From the NCBI GenBank assembly GCA_947089135.1, contig CAMUJF010000001.1, positions 1 through 64,000 of the forward strand: 64,000 bases of DNA, read 5' to 3'. Shown here one piece after another: positions 5,034 to 14,159 of this stretch. Positions within the stretch are counted from its first letter, which is position 1, and each line of letters starts with the position of its first letter. Source of the DNA: an uncultured Clostridia bacterium. Its GTDB lineage: Bacteria > Bacillota > Clostridia > Oscillospirales > Ruminococcaceae. The notes beneath the pieces were generated by a model. It saw only the letters and a list, made by a program, of their open reading frames with translations. It was not told the origin of the DNA and searched no databases. A program made the translations under genes and the position numbers.

Positions 5034-7601
5034 TTATTCTTCCGTATTTTCCTCTTCCTCGTCGTCGGGTTCTTCCTCAACAATGACTTCGGAGGACTCC
5101 GCCTTTGCGGCTTCGGCGATCTCCGCTTCAAGCTCCTCCGCGGAGGGTTCCTCTACCTTGGCTGTTTCGGCTTCGTCGTCATGCTCCGCTCTTGTGAACG
5201 AAACTACCTTAACGTCTCCCGAAACTCTCATCAGACGGACTCCCGTGGCGTAACGTCCCATAACGCGGATATCCTTTGCGCGGATACGGATTATTACTCC
5301 GTCGCTTGCGATCATAATGATATCGTCCTCTTCGTCAACAACCTTTATGCCGCAGACATAACCCTTTTCCTCGGAGGTCTTGTAGTTGAGCAGTCCGTAG
5401 CCGCCTCTGTTCTGGATACGGTAAGAATCAAGCGGCGCTCGTCTGCCGTTGCCCTTGTCGGTAACGGTAAGAACAGTAGCTCCCTCGCGGACTCTTGCCA
5501 TTGATACAACGCTGTCTCCCGACCTGAGCTTTATCGCCTTTACTCCGTGAGCCGAGCGGGACATGGCGCGGATATTCTTTTCCTCTATCCTTATTGCCGC
5601 GCCCATTTTAGTAGCGACTATCACTTGAGCATTTCCGTCGGTAAGGCGTACTCCCGCTATTTCGTCGCCCTCGTCAAGACCTATGGCTATAAGACCGTTC
5701 TTGCGGACGTTCTTATAGGCGTCCAGAGAGGTACGCTTTATCTTACCGTTTTTGGTGACCATGATAAGATACTTGCCCTCGTTAAAGTCCTCGGTCTTTA
5801 TCATTGCAGCAAGCTTTTCACCCTCACCCAAGGGAAGCATATTAACAATATTAAGACCCCTCGACTGCTTCGATCCCTCTGGAATTTCAAAGCATTTCAG
5901 CTTGTACATATTTCCCTTGTTGGTAATGAACAGAACGTGATCGTGAGTTGAGCTTATGAACATTTCCTCAACGTAATCTTCCTCACGCTGCTTCATACCC
6001 GAAACGCCCTTGCCGCCGCGGTTCTGTATCTTATAGACGTTTACCGGCTGCCTCTTGATATAGCCTATATTTGTATAGGTAACAACGCAGCTTTCCTCCG
6101 GAATAAGATCCTCAACATCAACTTCGCCGGTAATGCTTTCTATGGACGTTCTTCTTTCGTCGCCGAACTTGTTTTTGATGACCTCAAGCTCGTCCGAAAC
6201 AATTCCCATCATTCTTTCATGACTTGCAAGTATCTCGGTAAATTCCTTTATCTTTGCATGAAGAGCGGCAAGCTCATCTTCAAGCTTCTGACGTTCCAGA
6301 CCCGAAAGCTGGACAAGTCTCATCTGAGCGATAGCGTCCGCCTGAGCCTCGGTAATGCCGAAGCGTTCAATAAGTCTTGCCTTTATTTCGGGAGCGTCCT
6401 TTGAGGTACGGCATATTTTTACTACCTCGTCGATGTTGTCAACGGCTATCATCAAGCCCTCTAAAATGTGAGCGCGCTCCTTTGCCTTGCGCAGATCGAA
6501 TTCCGTGCGGCGGCGGATAACGTCCACCTGAAATTCGATGTACTCATGAAGCATCTGCTTTAAGGTAAGTACCTTAGGTTCGCCGCGTACAAGTGCAAGC
6601 ATATTAACGCCGACCGTAGTCTGGAGATCGGTGTAGGCGTAAAGCTTATTCAAAACTATCTGAGGAACAGCGTCCTTTTTAAGCTCGACAACGATTCTTA
6701 CCGCGTGCTCCTTGTCAGACTCGTCGCGGACAAAGTGTATTCCGTCAACACGTTTTTCTTTTGCAAGGAAAGCTATTCTTTCCACAAGATTCGCCTTGTT
6801 TACCATGTAGGGTATCTCGGTAACGATTATACACTGACGACCCTTAATTTCCTCTATCTCGGCGCGGGCGCGGAGGGTTATTTTTCCCTTTCCCGTAGCG
6901 TATGCGGAACGGATACCCGCACGTCCCATAATAATACCGCCCGTGGGAAAATCGGGACCCTTAACGTGCTCCATAAGCTCCTCGACGGTTATGTCGGGAT
7001 TTTTTATCATAGACTGGATAGCGTCCACAGCCTCGTTAAGGTTGTGGGGAGGGATATTTGTAGCCATACCAACTGCAATACCCACAGCTCCGTTTACCAA
7101 AATGTTGGGAAATCTTGAGGGCAGTACCTCGGGCTCTTTATGGGTATCGTCATAGTTGGACTGATAGGGGATAGTGTCCTTACCAATATCGGCAAGCATT
7201 TCTCCCGACATTTTAGCCATTCTCGCCTCCGTATAACGGTAAGCGGCGGGAGGGTCTCCGTCCATAGAACCGAAGTTTCCGTGACCGTCCACAAGGGGAT
7301 ATCTTAAAGAAAACGGCTGAGCAAGACGAACAAGGGCGTCGTAAACCGAAGCGTCTCCGTGGGGGTGGTACTTACCGAGAACCTCGCCGACAGTATAGGC
7401 GCACTTTCGGTAAGGCTTTTCCGCAGTGTTTCCCGCGTCGTTCATGGTATAGATTATACGCCTGTGAACGGGCTTAAGACCGTCCCGAACGTCGGGCAAG
7501 GCTCTTGCAACTATTACAGACATTGAATATTCCAAAAACGATTTTTTCATTTCATTTTCGATATCAACCTGTATTACCTTAGAATTTTCGTCGTTGTACA
7601 A
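5034..7601 (-). CDS. gyrA: DNA gyrase subunit A
   Basis: The breakage-reunion subunit of gyrase, which introduces negative supercoils. 855 residues. The quinolone-resistance region reads HPHGDASVYDALV with Ala84 at the place of E. coli Ser83 and Asp88 at Asp87. The active-site tyrosine is in AYRYTEAR (Tyr123). The C-terminal beta-pinwheel carries a GyrA-box variant QNRGGKG. The last 50 residues are strongly acidic. The start is TTG at 7601, chosen because it gives the normal N-terminal length before EYSMSVIVARALPDVRDGLKPVHRR. It lies downstream of a YcxB-like gene rather than directly after gyrB. Confidence 0.97.
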   Translation of the reverse strand: MYNDENSKVIQVDIENEMKKSFLEYSMSVIVARALPDVRDGLKPVHRRIIYTMNDAGNTAEKPYRKCAYTVGEVLGKYHPHGDASVYDALVRLAQPFSLRYPLVDGHGNFGSMDGDPPAAYRYTEARMAKMSGEMLADIGKDTIPYQSNYDDTHKEPEVLPSRFPNILVNGAVGIAVGMATNIPPHNLNEAVDAIQSMIKNPDITVEELMEHVKGPDFPTGGIIMGRAGIRSAYATGKGKITLRARAEIEEIKGRQCIIVTEIPYMVNKANLVERIAFLAKEKRVDGIHFVRDESDKEHAVRIVVELKKDAVPQIVLNKLYAYTDLQTTVGVNMLALVRGEPKVLTLKQMLHEYIEFQVDVIRRRTEFDLRKAKERAHILEGLMIAVDNIDEVVKICRTSKDAPEIKARLIERFGITEAQADAIAQMRLVQLSGLERQKLEDELAALHAKIKEFTEILASHERMMGIVSDELEVIKNKFGDERRTSIESITGEVDVEDLIPEESCVVTYTNIGYIKRQPVNVYKIQNRGGKGVSGMKQREEDYVEEMFISSTHDHVLFITNKGNMYKLKCFEIPEGSKQSRGLNIVNMLPLGEGEKLAAMIKTEDFNEGKYLIMVTKNGKIKRTSLDAYKNVRKNGLIAIGLDEGDEIAGVRLTDGNAQVIVATKMGAAIRIEEKNIRAMSRSAHGVKAIKLRSGDSVVSMARVREGATVLTVTDKGNGRRAPLDSYRIQNRGGYGLLNYKTSEEKGYVCGIKVVDEEDDIIMIASDGVIIRIRAKDIRVMGRYATGVRLMRVSGDVKVVSFTRAEHDDEAETAKVEEPSAEELEAEIAEAAKAESSEVIVEEEPDDEEEENTEE

Positions 7602-7616
7602 AATTTAACAACCCCT

Positions 7617-7652
7617 TTTAGAAGTAAGAGATAAGAAGTAAGATGTAAGATC
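7617..7652. repeat. Purine-rich degenerate short repeat
   Basis: A run of GAAGTAAGAGATAAGAAG-type units lies between the YcxB-like gene and gyrA. Similar imperfect 7-8 base units occur at 33856-33907 and, more weakly, at 63306-63340. Confidence 0.4.
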
Positions 7653-7666
7653 TGTTACAGAATATT

Positions 7667-8359
7667 TCAGTATGCTTTATATCTTATTCCCATTATTGCG
7701 GAAAGCTTTTCACGTATCCTTTGACATTTGTCCTCGGTAAAGGCTTTTTTCGGGATAATGAACACATATGCCTTTTTCACCACAAGTATGAACATATCTT
7801 CCTTGTCGATAAGGTCAACTATAGGGGAATCAAGGTGTATAACCGTTGCGGGTATTTCCTCATTTTCACCGTCGAGAGCTATATCCGCTTCGTTTTGTTC
7901 CGGCTGTTCTGTTTGCTCGGTTTGTTTTGTTTGCTCCTCTTCCTGAACGGTTTCCACATTTTTCTCAACAGGTGTGGAAATCTTTATCTTATCGGTAAAA
8001 AACTCGGCTTTGTACTTTGTGCCCTCCATAGAATCAAGACCGCGCATAAGCTTTTTCCTGTTTGACACGGGAGTGCTCACAAACCATATCCCGACCGCAA
8101 TGCTTATCATAAGGCACATTGCGGGCAGCATTGGGTCTTCGGAAGTTATTATCATCATCACCGATGAAGTGACAGCCAGAGCCGCAAGCAGCATCTTCCA
8201 TATCAGTGATGTGAACACATAACGTTTCTGATATACCTTATAGCCCCTGAGTATTTCGTCGGAAACGCTTTCATACTCTCCCTCAGCGAGAAGCTCTCCC
8301 GCGGGAGGGGCAAGCTGTCCGCTGTCGCCGTCTCCGAACATTTCGTTTAATATTCCCAT
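7667..8359 (-). CDS. YcxB-like membrane protein
   Basis: 230 residues with two membrane helices (about 47-69 and 72-94), then a cytoplasmic domain ending FILVVKKAYVFIIPKKAF, the signature of the YcxB-like C-terminal domain. Function is unknown in this family. An insert rich in Gln, Glu and Thr (about residues 138-158, with EQTEQPEQNE) is a low-complexity linker. It sits between gyrB and gyrA, but has its own upstream region with a 29-bp palindrome, so it may not be strictly co-transcribed with gyrB. Start ATG 8359 follows GAGGTGAACAA. Confidence 0.6.
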   Translation of the reverse strand: MGILNEMFGDGDSGQLAPPAGELLAEGEYESVSDEILRGYKVYQKRYVFTSLIWKMLLAALAVTSSVMMIITSEDPMLPAMCLMISIAVGIWFVSTPVSNRKKLMRGLDSMEGTKYKAEFFTDKIKISTPVEKNVETVQEEEQTKQTEQTEQPEQNEADIALDGENEEIPATVIHLDSPIVDLIDKEDMFILVVKKAYVFIIPKKAFTEDKCQRIREKLSAIMGIRYKAY

Positions 8360-8402
8360 TTGTTCACCTCAGTTTTTGTTACTGTACTAAAATATTGTTT
8401 CG

Positions 8403-8431
8403 TTCAAAACGTCACACTGTGACGTTTTGAA
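8403..8431. promoter_or_regulatory. Perfect 29-bp palindrome upstream of the YcxB-like gene
   Basis: TTCAAAACGTCACA (8403-8416), one central base, TGTGACGTTTTGAA (8418-8431). It is a long perfect dyad with almost no loop, which fits a regulator-binding site better than a normal terminator. It could also end gyrB transcription. Confidence 0.5.
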
Positions 8432-8459
8432 TATATAGTTTACTTTATATCGTTACAAG

Positions 8460-8677
8460 GATGGGCGGTCGTGTTCGCCCCTCCTCGGAATGACTGTCGT
8501 CATTCCTCACCTCCCGCTCAGTTTTAGAAGGCTATGCGCCTGCGGGCGCAAGAAAGCGCAAGAAAATATTTCGCTCTCTGCGAGAACTCATTCGCAGAAT
8601 GAGTTTGCGACCAAAGGGGCTCTGCCCCCTTGACCCCCGCCAGCTGTGCTCAGCTGGATCAGCCGCACAAATATTTT
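8460..8677. repeat. Composite GC-rich repeat region after gyrB
   Basis: The 318-base gyrB-ycxB gap holds a chain of small palindromes: GGGCG..CGCCC near 8463-8480, GGAATGAC..GTCATTCC near 8496-8515, GCGCC..GGCGC near 8539-8550, AACTCATTC..GAATGAGTT near 8585-8605, AGGGGC..GCCCCCT near 8615-8631, and CCAGCTG..CAGCTGG (8640-8657). Elements AGCTGTGCTCAGCT and GGGGTCAAGGGGGCAGAGCC (the latter read on the minus strand) recur, with changes, at 33423-33490 in the other orientation. No gene is seen here. Confidence 0.55.
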
Positions 8678-10633
8678 TTATACATCTAAGGATTCAACAT
8701 ACTTAGCGTTTTTCTCGATAAACTCACGGCGGGGCATTACCTTGTCGCCCATAAGAATTGTAAATATCTCGTCCGCCTTAACAGCGTCCTCCATTGTAAC
8801 GCGGAGCATCGTTCTTGTTTCGGGATCCATAGTAGTTTCCCAAAGCTGCTCCGGATCCATTTCACCCAAACCCTTATAACGCTGAACGTCTATTTTGGCG
8901 TTCTCGTTATTGCCTTTTAGCTCGGCAATAAACTTATCTCTTTCATCATCGGAATAAGCGTATCTCACCTGCTTCGTACCCTTGCTTACCTTGAACAGCG
9001 GAGGCTGTGCGATATAGACATTTCCATTTGTGATAAGGGGTCGCATGAATCTAAAAAAGAAAGTCAGAAGCAGCGTTCTGATATGGCAGCCGTCCACGTC
9101 GGCATCAGCCATTATTATTACTTTACCGTAGCGAAGCTTGCTTATATCAAAATCCTCGCCTATTGAAGTACCTAAAGCTGTTACAACAGGCATAAGCTTT
9201 TCATTGCCGTACACCTTGTCGATACGCGCTTTTTCAACGTTGAGCATTTTTCCCCAAAGAGGCAGGATAGCCTGATAATGTCTGTCCCTGCCCTGCTTTG
9301 CGGAGCCTCCCGCGGAATCTCCCTCGACGATATATATTTCGGTTCTTTCAACGTCCTTTTCGGAACAGTCCGCAAGCTTTCCGGGAAGAGAAGCGGACTC
9401 CATTGCCGACTTGCGGCGGGCGGTCTCACGGGCTTTTTTTGCAGCCTCTCTGGCTCTTTGAGCAGCTTGTGATTTGTCAAATATGGAACGCGCCACGGCG
9501 GGATTTTCCTCCAGATAGCACATAAGCTTTTCATAGACCATATTTTCTACAAATGGGCGCACCTCTGGATTTCCCAGTCTGCCCTTTGTCTGTCCCTCAA
9601 ATTCGCAGTCCGTGAGCTTTACGGAAACTATGGCGGTAAGACCCTCGCGCACGTCGTCGCCCAAAAGTTTGTCCCCGTCCTTAAGAAGATTAAATTTTTT
9701 GCCGTAATCGTTTATAACCTTTGTAAGAGCGTTTTTAAAACCGTTTTCATGAGTACCGCCGTCAACGGTGTGGATATTGTTTGCAAAAGACAGTATCAGC
9801 TCGTTGTAGCTGTCGTTGTACATAAGAGCGACTTCCGCAGTGGAATCACCCTGAACTCCGCCGACATAGATAACTTCCTCCGCAAGCGGTTCAAGACCTC
9901 TTGTGTTGTGGATATGCTCCACAAACTGTCTGATGCCTCCCTCATAGTGAAGAGTCTCGGAGACAGTCTCGTCGGGATTTCTCATGTCGGAAAAAACTAT
10001 TTTAACGCCCGCGTTCAGGAAAGCCTGCTCGCGGAGTCTTTTCAAAAGCACTTCATAGTCGTAGACAGTAGTTTCCTCAAATATTGATGGATCGGCTTTG
10101 AACATAACGGTAGTACCTGTTTCGTTTGTTTCTCCGATTATTTTCATAGGCTCGTCATACTGACCGCCGTTGTGGAAACGCTGGAAGTGAATATTTTTTC
10201 CGTCCTTAACGGTAAGCTCCAACCATTCCGAAAGAGCGTTTACAACGGACGCGCCCACGCCATGGAGACCTCCCGCAACCTTATAGCCGCCTCCGCCGAA
10301 CTTTCCGCCCGCGTGGAGAATGGTATAAACAACAGTCGCCGCAGAAATACCCTCCTTGGGGTGGATACCCGTAGGTATACCTCTTCCGTTGTCGGAAACG
10401 CGGATAACGTCTCCCTCCAAAATATCAACGGTTATCTGGGAGCAGTAGCCTGCCAAAGCCTCGTCGATAGCATTGTCAACGATCTCATAAACAAGGTGGT
10501 GCAGACCCTTGGGACCCGTTGAACCGATATACATTCCGGGACGCTTCCGAACGGCTTCAAGACCCTCCAGCACCTGTATTTGATTTTCGTCATAGCTTTG
10601 ATTGCTTTGAGTTTCGTTAAGGATATCAGACAT
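8678..10633 (-). CDS. gyrB: DNA gyrase subunit B
   Basis: The ATPase subunit of gyrase. 651 residues: GHKL ATPase fold with VDNAIDEA (52-59), DNGRGIP (81-87) and GGLHGVGASVVNALS (121-135); transducer; TOPRIM domain with EGDSAGGSAKQGRDR; and the C-terminal IMADADVDG metal site. The motif after TOPRIM reads LPLWGKMLNVEKA (Trp where many species have Arg). A clear ACGGAGG Shine-Dalgarno precedes ATG 10633. It follows remB in the dnaA-gyrB cluster. Confidence 0.97.
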   Translation of the reverse strand: MSDILNETQSNQSYDENQIQVLEGLEAVRKRPGMYIGSTGPKGLHHLVYEIVDNAIDEALAGYCSQITVDILEGDVIRVSDNGRGIPTGIHPKEGISAATVVYTILHAGGKFGGGGYKVAGGLHGVGASVVNALSEWLELTVKDGKNIHFQRFHNGGQYDEPMKIIGETNETGTTVMFKADPSIFEETTVYDYEVLLKRLREQAFLNAGVKIVFSDMRNPDETVSETLHYEGGIRQFVEHIHNTRGLEPLAEEVIYVGGVQGDSTAEVALMYNDSYNELILSFANNIHTVDGGTHENGFKNALTKVINDYGKKFNLLKDGDKLLGDDVREGLTAIVSVKLTDCEFEGQTKGRLGNPEVRPFVENMVYEKLMCYLEENPAVARSIFDKSQAAQRAREAAKKARETARRKSAMESASLPGKLADCSEKDVERTEIYIVEGDSAGGSAKQGRDRHYQAILPLWGKMLNVEKARIDKVYGNEKLMPVVTALGTSIGEDFDISKLRYGKVIIMADADVDGCHIRTLLLTFFFRFMRPLITNGNVYIAQPPLFKVSKGTKQVRYAYSDDERDKFIAELKGNNENAKIDVQRYKGLGEMDPEQLWETTMDPETRTMLRVTMEDAVKADEIFTILMGDKVMPRREFIEKNAKYVESLDV

Positions 10634-10680
10634 TGTTGTGCCTCCGTTTCAGAGATTAAAAATAGAAATTTTTTTAACAT

Positions 10681-10950
10681 TTAACGCTTTGCATACAAAG
10701 ATCCCGCCCGTCCGCGTTTTTTAAGAGTCGCGGCTGAAATAGGGGAAATATATACTGAACAGGTTTTGTTCTCGGAGCAGATTATAAATGATTTCGGCAT
10801 ATCATAACTGACGTTTTTTACCGAACCGCTTTTTCCCGCTGCGGCAAGAAATTCCTTTGTGTGCTTGCTTACCGAAGTGTTTTCTATATCGAAAATACCG
10901 ATAATGCCGTCCGCTCTGACAGCCGTGTCCTCGCCCAGATGAAGATACAT
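10681..10950 (-). CDS. remB: Extracellular matrix regulator RemB/YaaB family (DUF370)
   Basis: An 89-residue protein beginning MYLHLGEDTAVRADGIIGIFD, the usual RemB/YaaB N-terminus. It lies exactly in the recF-gyrB gap where Bacillus subtilis has yaaB. In B. subtilis the gene is linked to biofilm matrix gene expression; its role in this organism is unknown. Start ATG 10950 follows AGGAGCGG. The gap to recF is 22 bases, consistent with one operon. Confidence 0.85.
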   Translation of the reverse strand: MYLHLGEDTAVRADGIIGIFDIENTSVSKHTKEFLAAAGKSGSVKNVSYDMPKSFIICSENKTCSVYISPISAATLKKRGRAGSLYAKR

Positions 10951-10972
10951 TTTACCGCTCCTGTTCTTTGGT

Positions 10973-12094
10973 TTATTTGATTTCGGCTCTGCCGTTTTTC
11001 ATTCTGAAAATTTTTCCCTCAGCCATATCCGTGACCGATCTTTCGTCGCAGCAGGTTATTATCACCTGCATATCGTCAATATTGTTGAGAATGAACCGCC
11101 GTCTTTTTTCATCCAGCTCGGACAAAACGTCGTCAAGTAGCATTACGGGATATTCTCCCTGCTCCGCTTTCAGTATCCTCGCGTGGGCAAGCTTCATTGA
11201 CAAAGCCGCGGAACGGGCTTGTCCCTGAGAACCGAAGTCCCGGACGGAAAGACCGTTTATATAAGCTCCTATATCGTCCCTGTGTACTCCCACTGTCGTA
11301 AAGCCTGCACGAAAATCATTTTCCGCAGAAGATTTAAGCTTTTCCGCGTACTCGGCTTCAAGCTTTTCTGTATCGTTTAACCGTCCGTCAAGCGTATCGT
11401 AAACCGTGGAATGATAGTACAGATCAAGATTTTCTTTTCCGTCGGTTATGGAGCTATAGAGAAGTTTGGTATAATTATTAAGGGTTATGCAAAAAGCGTA
11501 TCTTAAAACCGAAATATAAGTTCCTGCTTTGACAAGCTGTTCGTTCCACACGTCCATAAATTCCGCGCCCGAACCGTCGCGCCCTACTGACTTTAATGCA
11601 GCGTTTCTTTGGGCAAGTATCATATTGTACTTGTTAAGGGCGCTGACATAGGACGGTTTCACCTGCGCGATAGAAAGATCTGCAAAGCTTCTGCGGTTAT
11701 CGGGAGAACCCTTTATCAGATCCAAGTCCTCCGGAGTAAATACCACACAACGGAAGCTGCCGAACAGCTTTGACAGTAACGGGAGCTTTACTCCGTTGAG
11801 TGTAACGATCTTGTCTTTTACAGAACCTTTTCTGACCTCGAATTCTATCCGCTGACTTCTTACCGAATCGGTAAAATCCATACCGACTCTTGCAGCGTCC
11901 TTTGTGAAGCCTATAAAATCCTTGTCCCGCGTTCCCCGAAAGGAACGGCAGCCCGAACAAAGCCAGACCGCTTCCACAAGATTGGTTTTTCCCTGAGCGT
12001 TCTCTCCGCAGATGATATTCATTTTCGGATCGAGCTCAATATCTATTTCTTCAAGGTTTTTATAGCCGTCGGCGGTAATACGGTCGATTATCAC
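10973..12094 (-). CDS. recF: DNA replication and repair protein RecF
   Basis: An SMC-like ATPase that helps load RecA at gaps. 373 residues with Walker A GENAQGKTN (30-38), the family signature GSQGQARSAALS and Walker B MLLDDVLSELD. The GTG start at 12094 is preceded by AAAGGACTG; the adjacent ATG is out of frame. Operon position between yaaA and remB is standard. Confidence 0.95.
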   Translation of the reverse strand: MIIDRITADGYKNLEEIDIELDPKMNIICGENAQGKTNLVEAVWLCSGCRSFRGTRDKDFIGFTKDAARVGMDFTDSVRSQRIEFEVRKGSVKDKIVTLNGVKLPLLSKLFGSFRCVVFTPEDLDLIKGSPDNRRSFADLSIAQVKPSYVSALNKYNMILAQRNAALKSVGRDGSGAEFMDVWNEQLVKAGTYISVLRYAFCITLNNYTKLLYSSITDGKENLDLYYHSTVYDTLDGRLNDTEKLEAEYAEKLKSSAENDFRAGFTTVGVHRDDIGAYINGLSVRDFGSQGQARSAALSMKLAHARILKAEQGEYPVMLLDDVLSELDEKRRRFILNNIDDMQVIITCCDERSVTDMAEGKIFRMKNGRAEIK

Positions 12095-12125
12095 ATCAAC
12101 AGTCCTTTACCTTATAAATTTAAAA

Positions 12126-12335
12126 TTATTCAACGGTAATATCCTGTCCGTTTACCGTAACGGTGTCTCCGCTGCGTATTTTTTTCCCCCGCATGGTGCA
12201 TACCTCGCCGTTGACCTTTACTTTTCCGTCAAGGACAAGTTCCTTTGCCTCCGAGCCTATAGCAGCCGCTCCCGCGAATTTAAGGAGCTGATCCAGCTTG
12301 ATAAAATCGGTAGTGATCTTTACTTTTTCGTCCAA
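12126..12335 (-). CDS. yaaA: S4-domain RNA-binding protein YaaA
   Basis: A 69-residue S4-like protein (FIKLDQLLKFAGAAAIGSEAK, later VKVNGEVCTMRGKK) always found between dnaN and recF in Firmicutes. It probably binds structured RNA, perhaps in ribosome assembly; the exact role is not established. TTG start at 12335 with GAGGT eight bases upstream; 31 bases to recF. Confidence 0.85.
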   Translation of the reverse strand: MDEKVKITTDFIKLDQLLKFAGAAAIGSEAKELVLDGKVKVNGEVCTMRGKKIRSGDTVTVNGQDITVE

Positions 12336-12442
12336 ATTTATTTACCTCGCTTTGTAATCGCAAATCGTACGAGCGGATATGAAAATCCTCCACCACGAAA
12401 GGCATAAATTTATGATTATTTTTTCTGTATTATCTAAACAAA

Positions 12443-12532
12443 CCCCATCGCCCCCTTGAGGGGGCATTGCCAACTATAAAATCAACAGTAAAGTAAAATA
12501 GGGGGTGACTCACGCTGCAGGGCGTTCCCTGC
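12443..12532 (+). repeat. Two-hairpin intergenic repeat, copy A (after dnaN)
   Basis: Hairpin CCCCCTTGAGGGGG (12451-12464), an AT-rich middle, GGGGGTGACTCA (12501-12512) and end hairpin GCAGGG-CGTT-CCCTGC (12517-12532) that overlaps the last base of the dnaN stop codon. Related copies lie at 28126, 29437, 31449, 35805 and 63455. Confidence 0.7.
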
Positions 12533-13638
12533 TATTCGGACTTCAGTCTCATGGGAAGAACAAGGAATGTGTATGTGTTTCCCTCCATGGGAACAATTTT
12601 CATGGGCGAAAGTCCGCCGTTGAGCTGAAGCCTTACCTTGTCCGACTCGGAAGCTTTCAGCGCTTCGGAAAGATAACGGCAGTTAAAGCCTATCTCCACC
12701 GGAGGACCGGACATATCCGCCTCCATTTCATCATTAAGCTTTCCGAGAACGGAAGAACAAGATATCTTTACCATTCCGTCCTTGAAAAGACACTTTACGG
12801 GAGCCTTTGCTTTTTCGTTTATAAGAAGCATACATCTGTCCAGACAGGCTATAAGCTCTCTCGCGTTTATGATTATCTCGGTGCTGTGCTTTTCGGGTAT
12901 AGAGCCCTTGTAGTTGTGGAACTCTCCCTCCAGCAGCCTTGACAGAACCATGTACTTGCCTATCTCAAAGGTAATATGTTTTTTGGAAACGTGCATTGTA
13001 ACGCTTTCGTTCTCGTCGTCCTTAAGAAGCTTTGAGACCTCGGACAAGGCTTTTGCCTTTACAACAAAATTGTAGTGGTCGTCCGACTCGATATTTTCCG
13101 AACGTACCGCAAGACGGTAGCCGTCTATGGCGACAAGGTTGAAATTGTGGTCGATTATATCAAAAAGCTCTCCCATAAGGATAGGCTTGTTATCGGCGAC
13201 TGCTACCGCGAAAATTGTCTCGTTTATCATATTTTTCAGCATAGGCTGACGGACTGTGAAATTGTCACCCGTGTCGTGATCGGGAATAGAGGGATATTCG
13301 TCCGCAGGCATTGCAAGTATTTTATATTCCGCTTTTGAGCCTCTGATAGTTGTGGTGAGATTTTCGTCCACCTCTACCTCTATTGTCTCGGAGGGCATTT
13401 TTCTGATTATTTCGTTAAACAGTCTGCTATTAAGAATACACTCTCCCACATCATCGGACTGTACCTCTATCTTAGTCTGGATACCCAGCTCCAAATCGTA
13501 GCCGGTAAGCTCCAGAGAGTTTCTGTTAAGATAAAGCTTTACGCCCTCCAAAGCGGATATTGTTGACTTAGGAGGTACAGCTCTCGATACGTTTGCCAGA
13601 GCCTCGTTGATCTCCGCCTGTTTACATATGAATTTCAT
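12532..13638 (-). CDS. dnaN: DNA polymerase III beta sliding clamp
   Basis: The ring-shaped processivity clamp of replication. 368 residues, three repeated clamp domains, starting MKFICKQAEINEALANVSRAVPPKST and ending in the usual LPMRL peptide (ends MRLKSE). It lies downstream of dnaA across a 521-base gap. A Shine-Dalgarno AGGAAAGG is 13 bases upstream of ATG 13638. A two-hairpin repeat directly abuts its stop. Confidence 0.96.
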   Translation of the reverse strand: MKFICKQAEINEALANVSRAVPPKSTISALEGVKLYLNRNSLELTGYDLELGIQTKIEVQSDDVGECILNSRLFNEIIRKMPSETIEVEVDENLTTTIRGSKAEYKILAMPADEYPSIPDHDTGDNFTVRQPMLKNMINETIFAVAVADNKPILMGELFDIIDHNFNLVAIDGYRLAVRSENIESDDHYNFVVKAKALSEVSKLLKDDENESVTMHVSKKHITFEIGKYMVLSRLLEGEFHNYKGSIPEKHSTEIIINARELIACLDRCMLLINEKAKAPVKCLFKDGMVKISCSSVLGKLNDEMEADMSGPPVEIGFNCRYLSEALKASESDKVRLQLNGGLSPMKIVPMEGNTYTFLVLPMRLKSE

Positions 13639-14159
13639 TTTGTATTGAACAGTCCTTTCCTAATTGAGGTTATAATTTTAAGAAACAAAAAATTAGAAAT
13701 AAAGTTTTCTTGCGTAAATATCATAAATATGATAATAATAATACAGCAGCAGAAGCAGAAGAGTTTGAAATGTTGAAACAACCGTTATCCCCCGCAGGGG
13801 ACTTGCTTTGCTGTTCTACATACTCTCAGGTAAAAACTTGTGGAAAAAAGGAAACATTTTTTCCTGTGTTGAACAGCTGTTGAATACTTCTATACAATGT
13901 CAAAAAAATCTTAAAAGCTTTGTTGAAACTTTTACGGATCAACAAAATGTTGAAAAATACTTTATACAAAAAGTAATGTAACGGATTTACACTGTATAAA
14001 AAGGCAGTTTGCTGTTTTTAACAATGTTTTCAACACCCTGTGGAAAACTGATTTTACAACTGACTGTAATTTTTGCTTTACAATTTAAACGAAGCTTTTA
14101 CGTGAGAAAAATAATACCGTTACGGTGTAAAGTTTAAAATGTTGAAATGAGTTTAAATA
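13639..14159. other. oriC: Chromosomal origin oriC: dnaA-dnaN intergenic region
   Basis: 521 bases without a gene. It carries many DnaA-box-like 9-mers in one orientation: TGTGGAAAA at 13839-13847 and 14039-14047, TGTTGAAAA at 13948-13956, TGTTGAAAC at 13771-13779 and 13921-13929, TGTTGAACA at 13867, TGTTGAATA at 13878, TGTTGAAAT at 14140. An opposite TTTTCAACA is at 14027-14035, and TTATCCCCC is at 13785-13793. An AT-rich stretch (13687-13743) with ATAATAATAATA triplets and the dyad TATCATA/TATGATA (13719-13734) is a plausible unwinding element. Position and gene order fit a Firmicutes origin; the exact unwinding site is an inference. Confidence 0.8.

Noticed and set aside
7617..7652. CRISPR-like array
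   Set aside because: Units are short, degenerate and without spacers of uniform length.
13785..13810. Further copy of the two-hairpin repeat inside oriC
   Set aside because: Only CCCCCGCAGGGG-like sequence is present; the spacer, box and second hairpin are missing.
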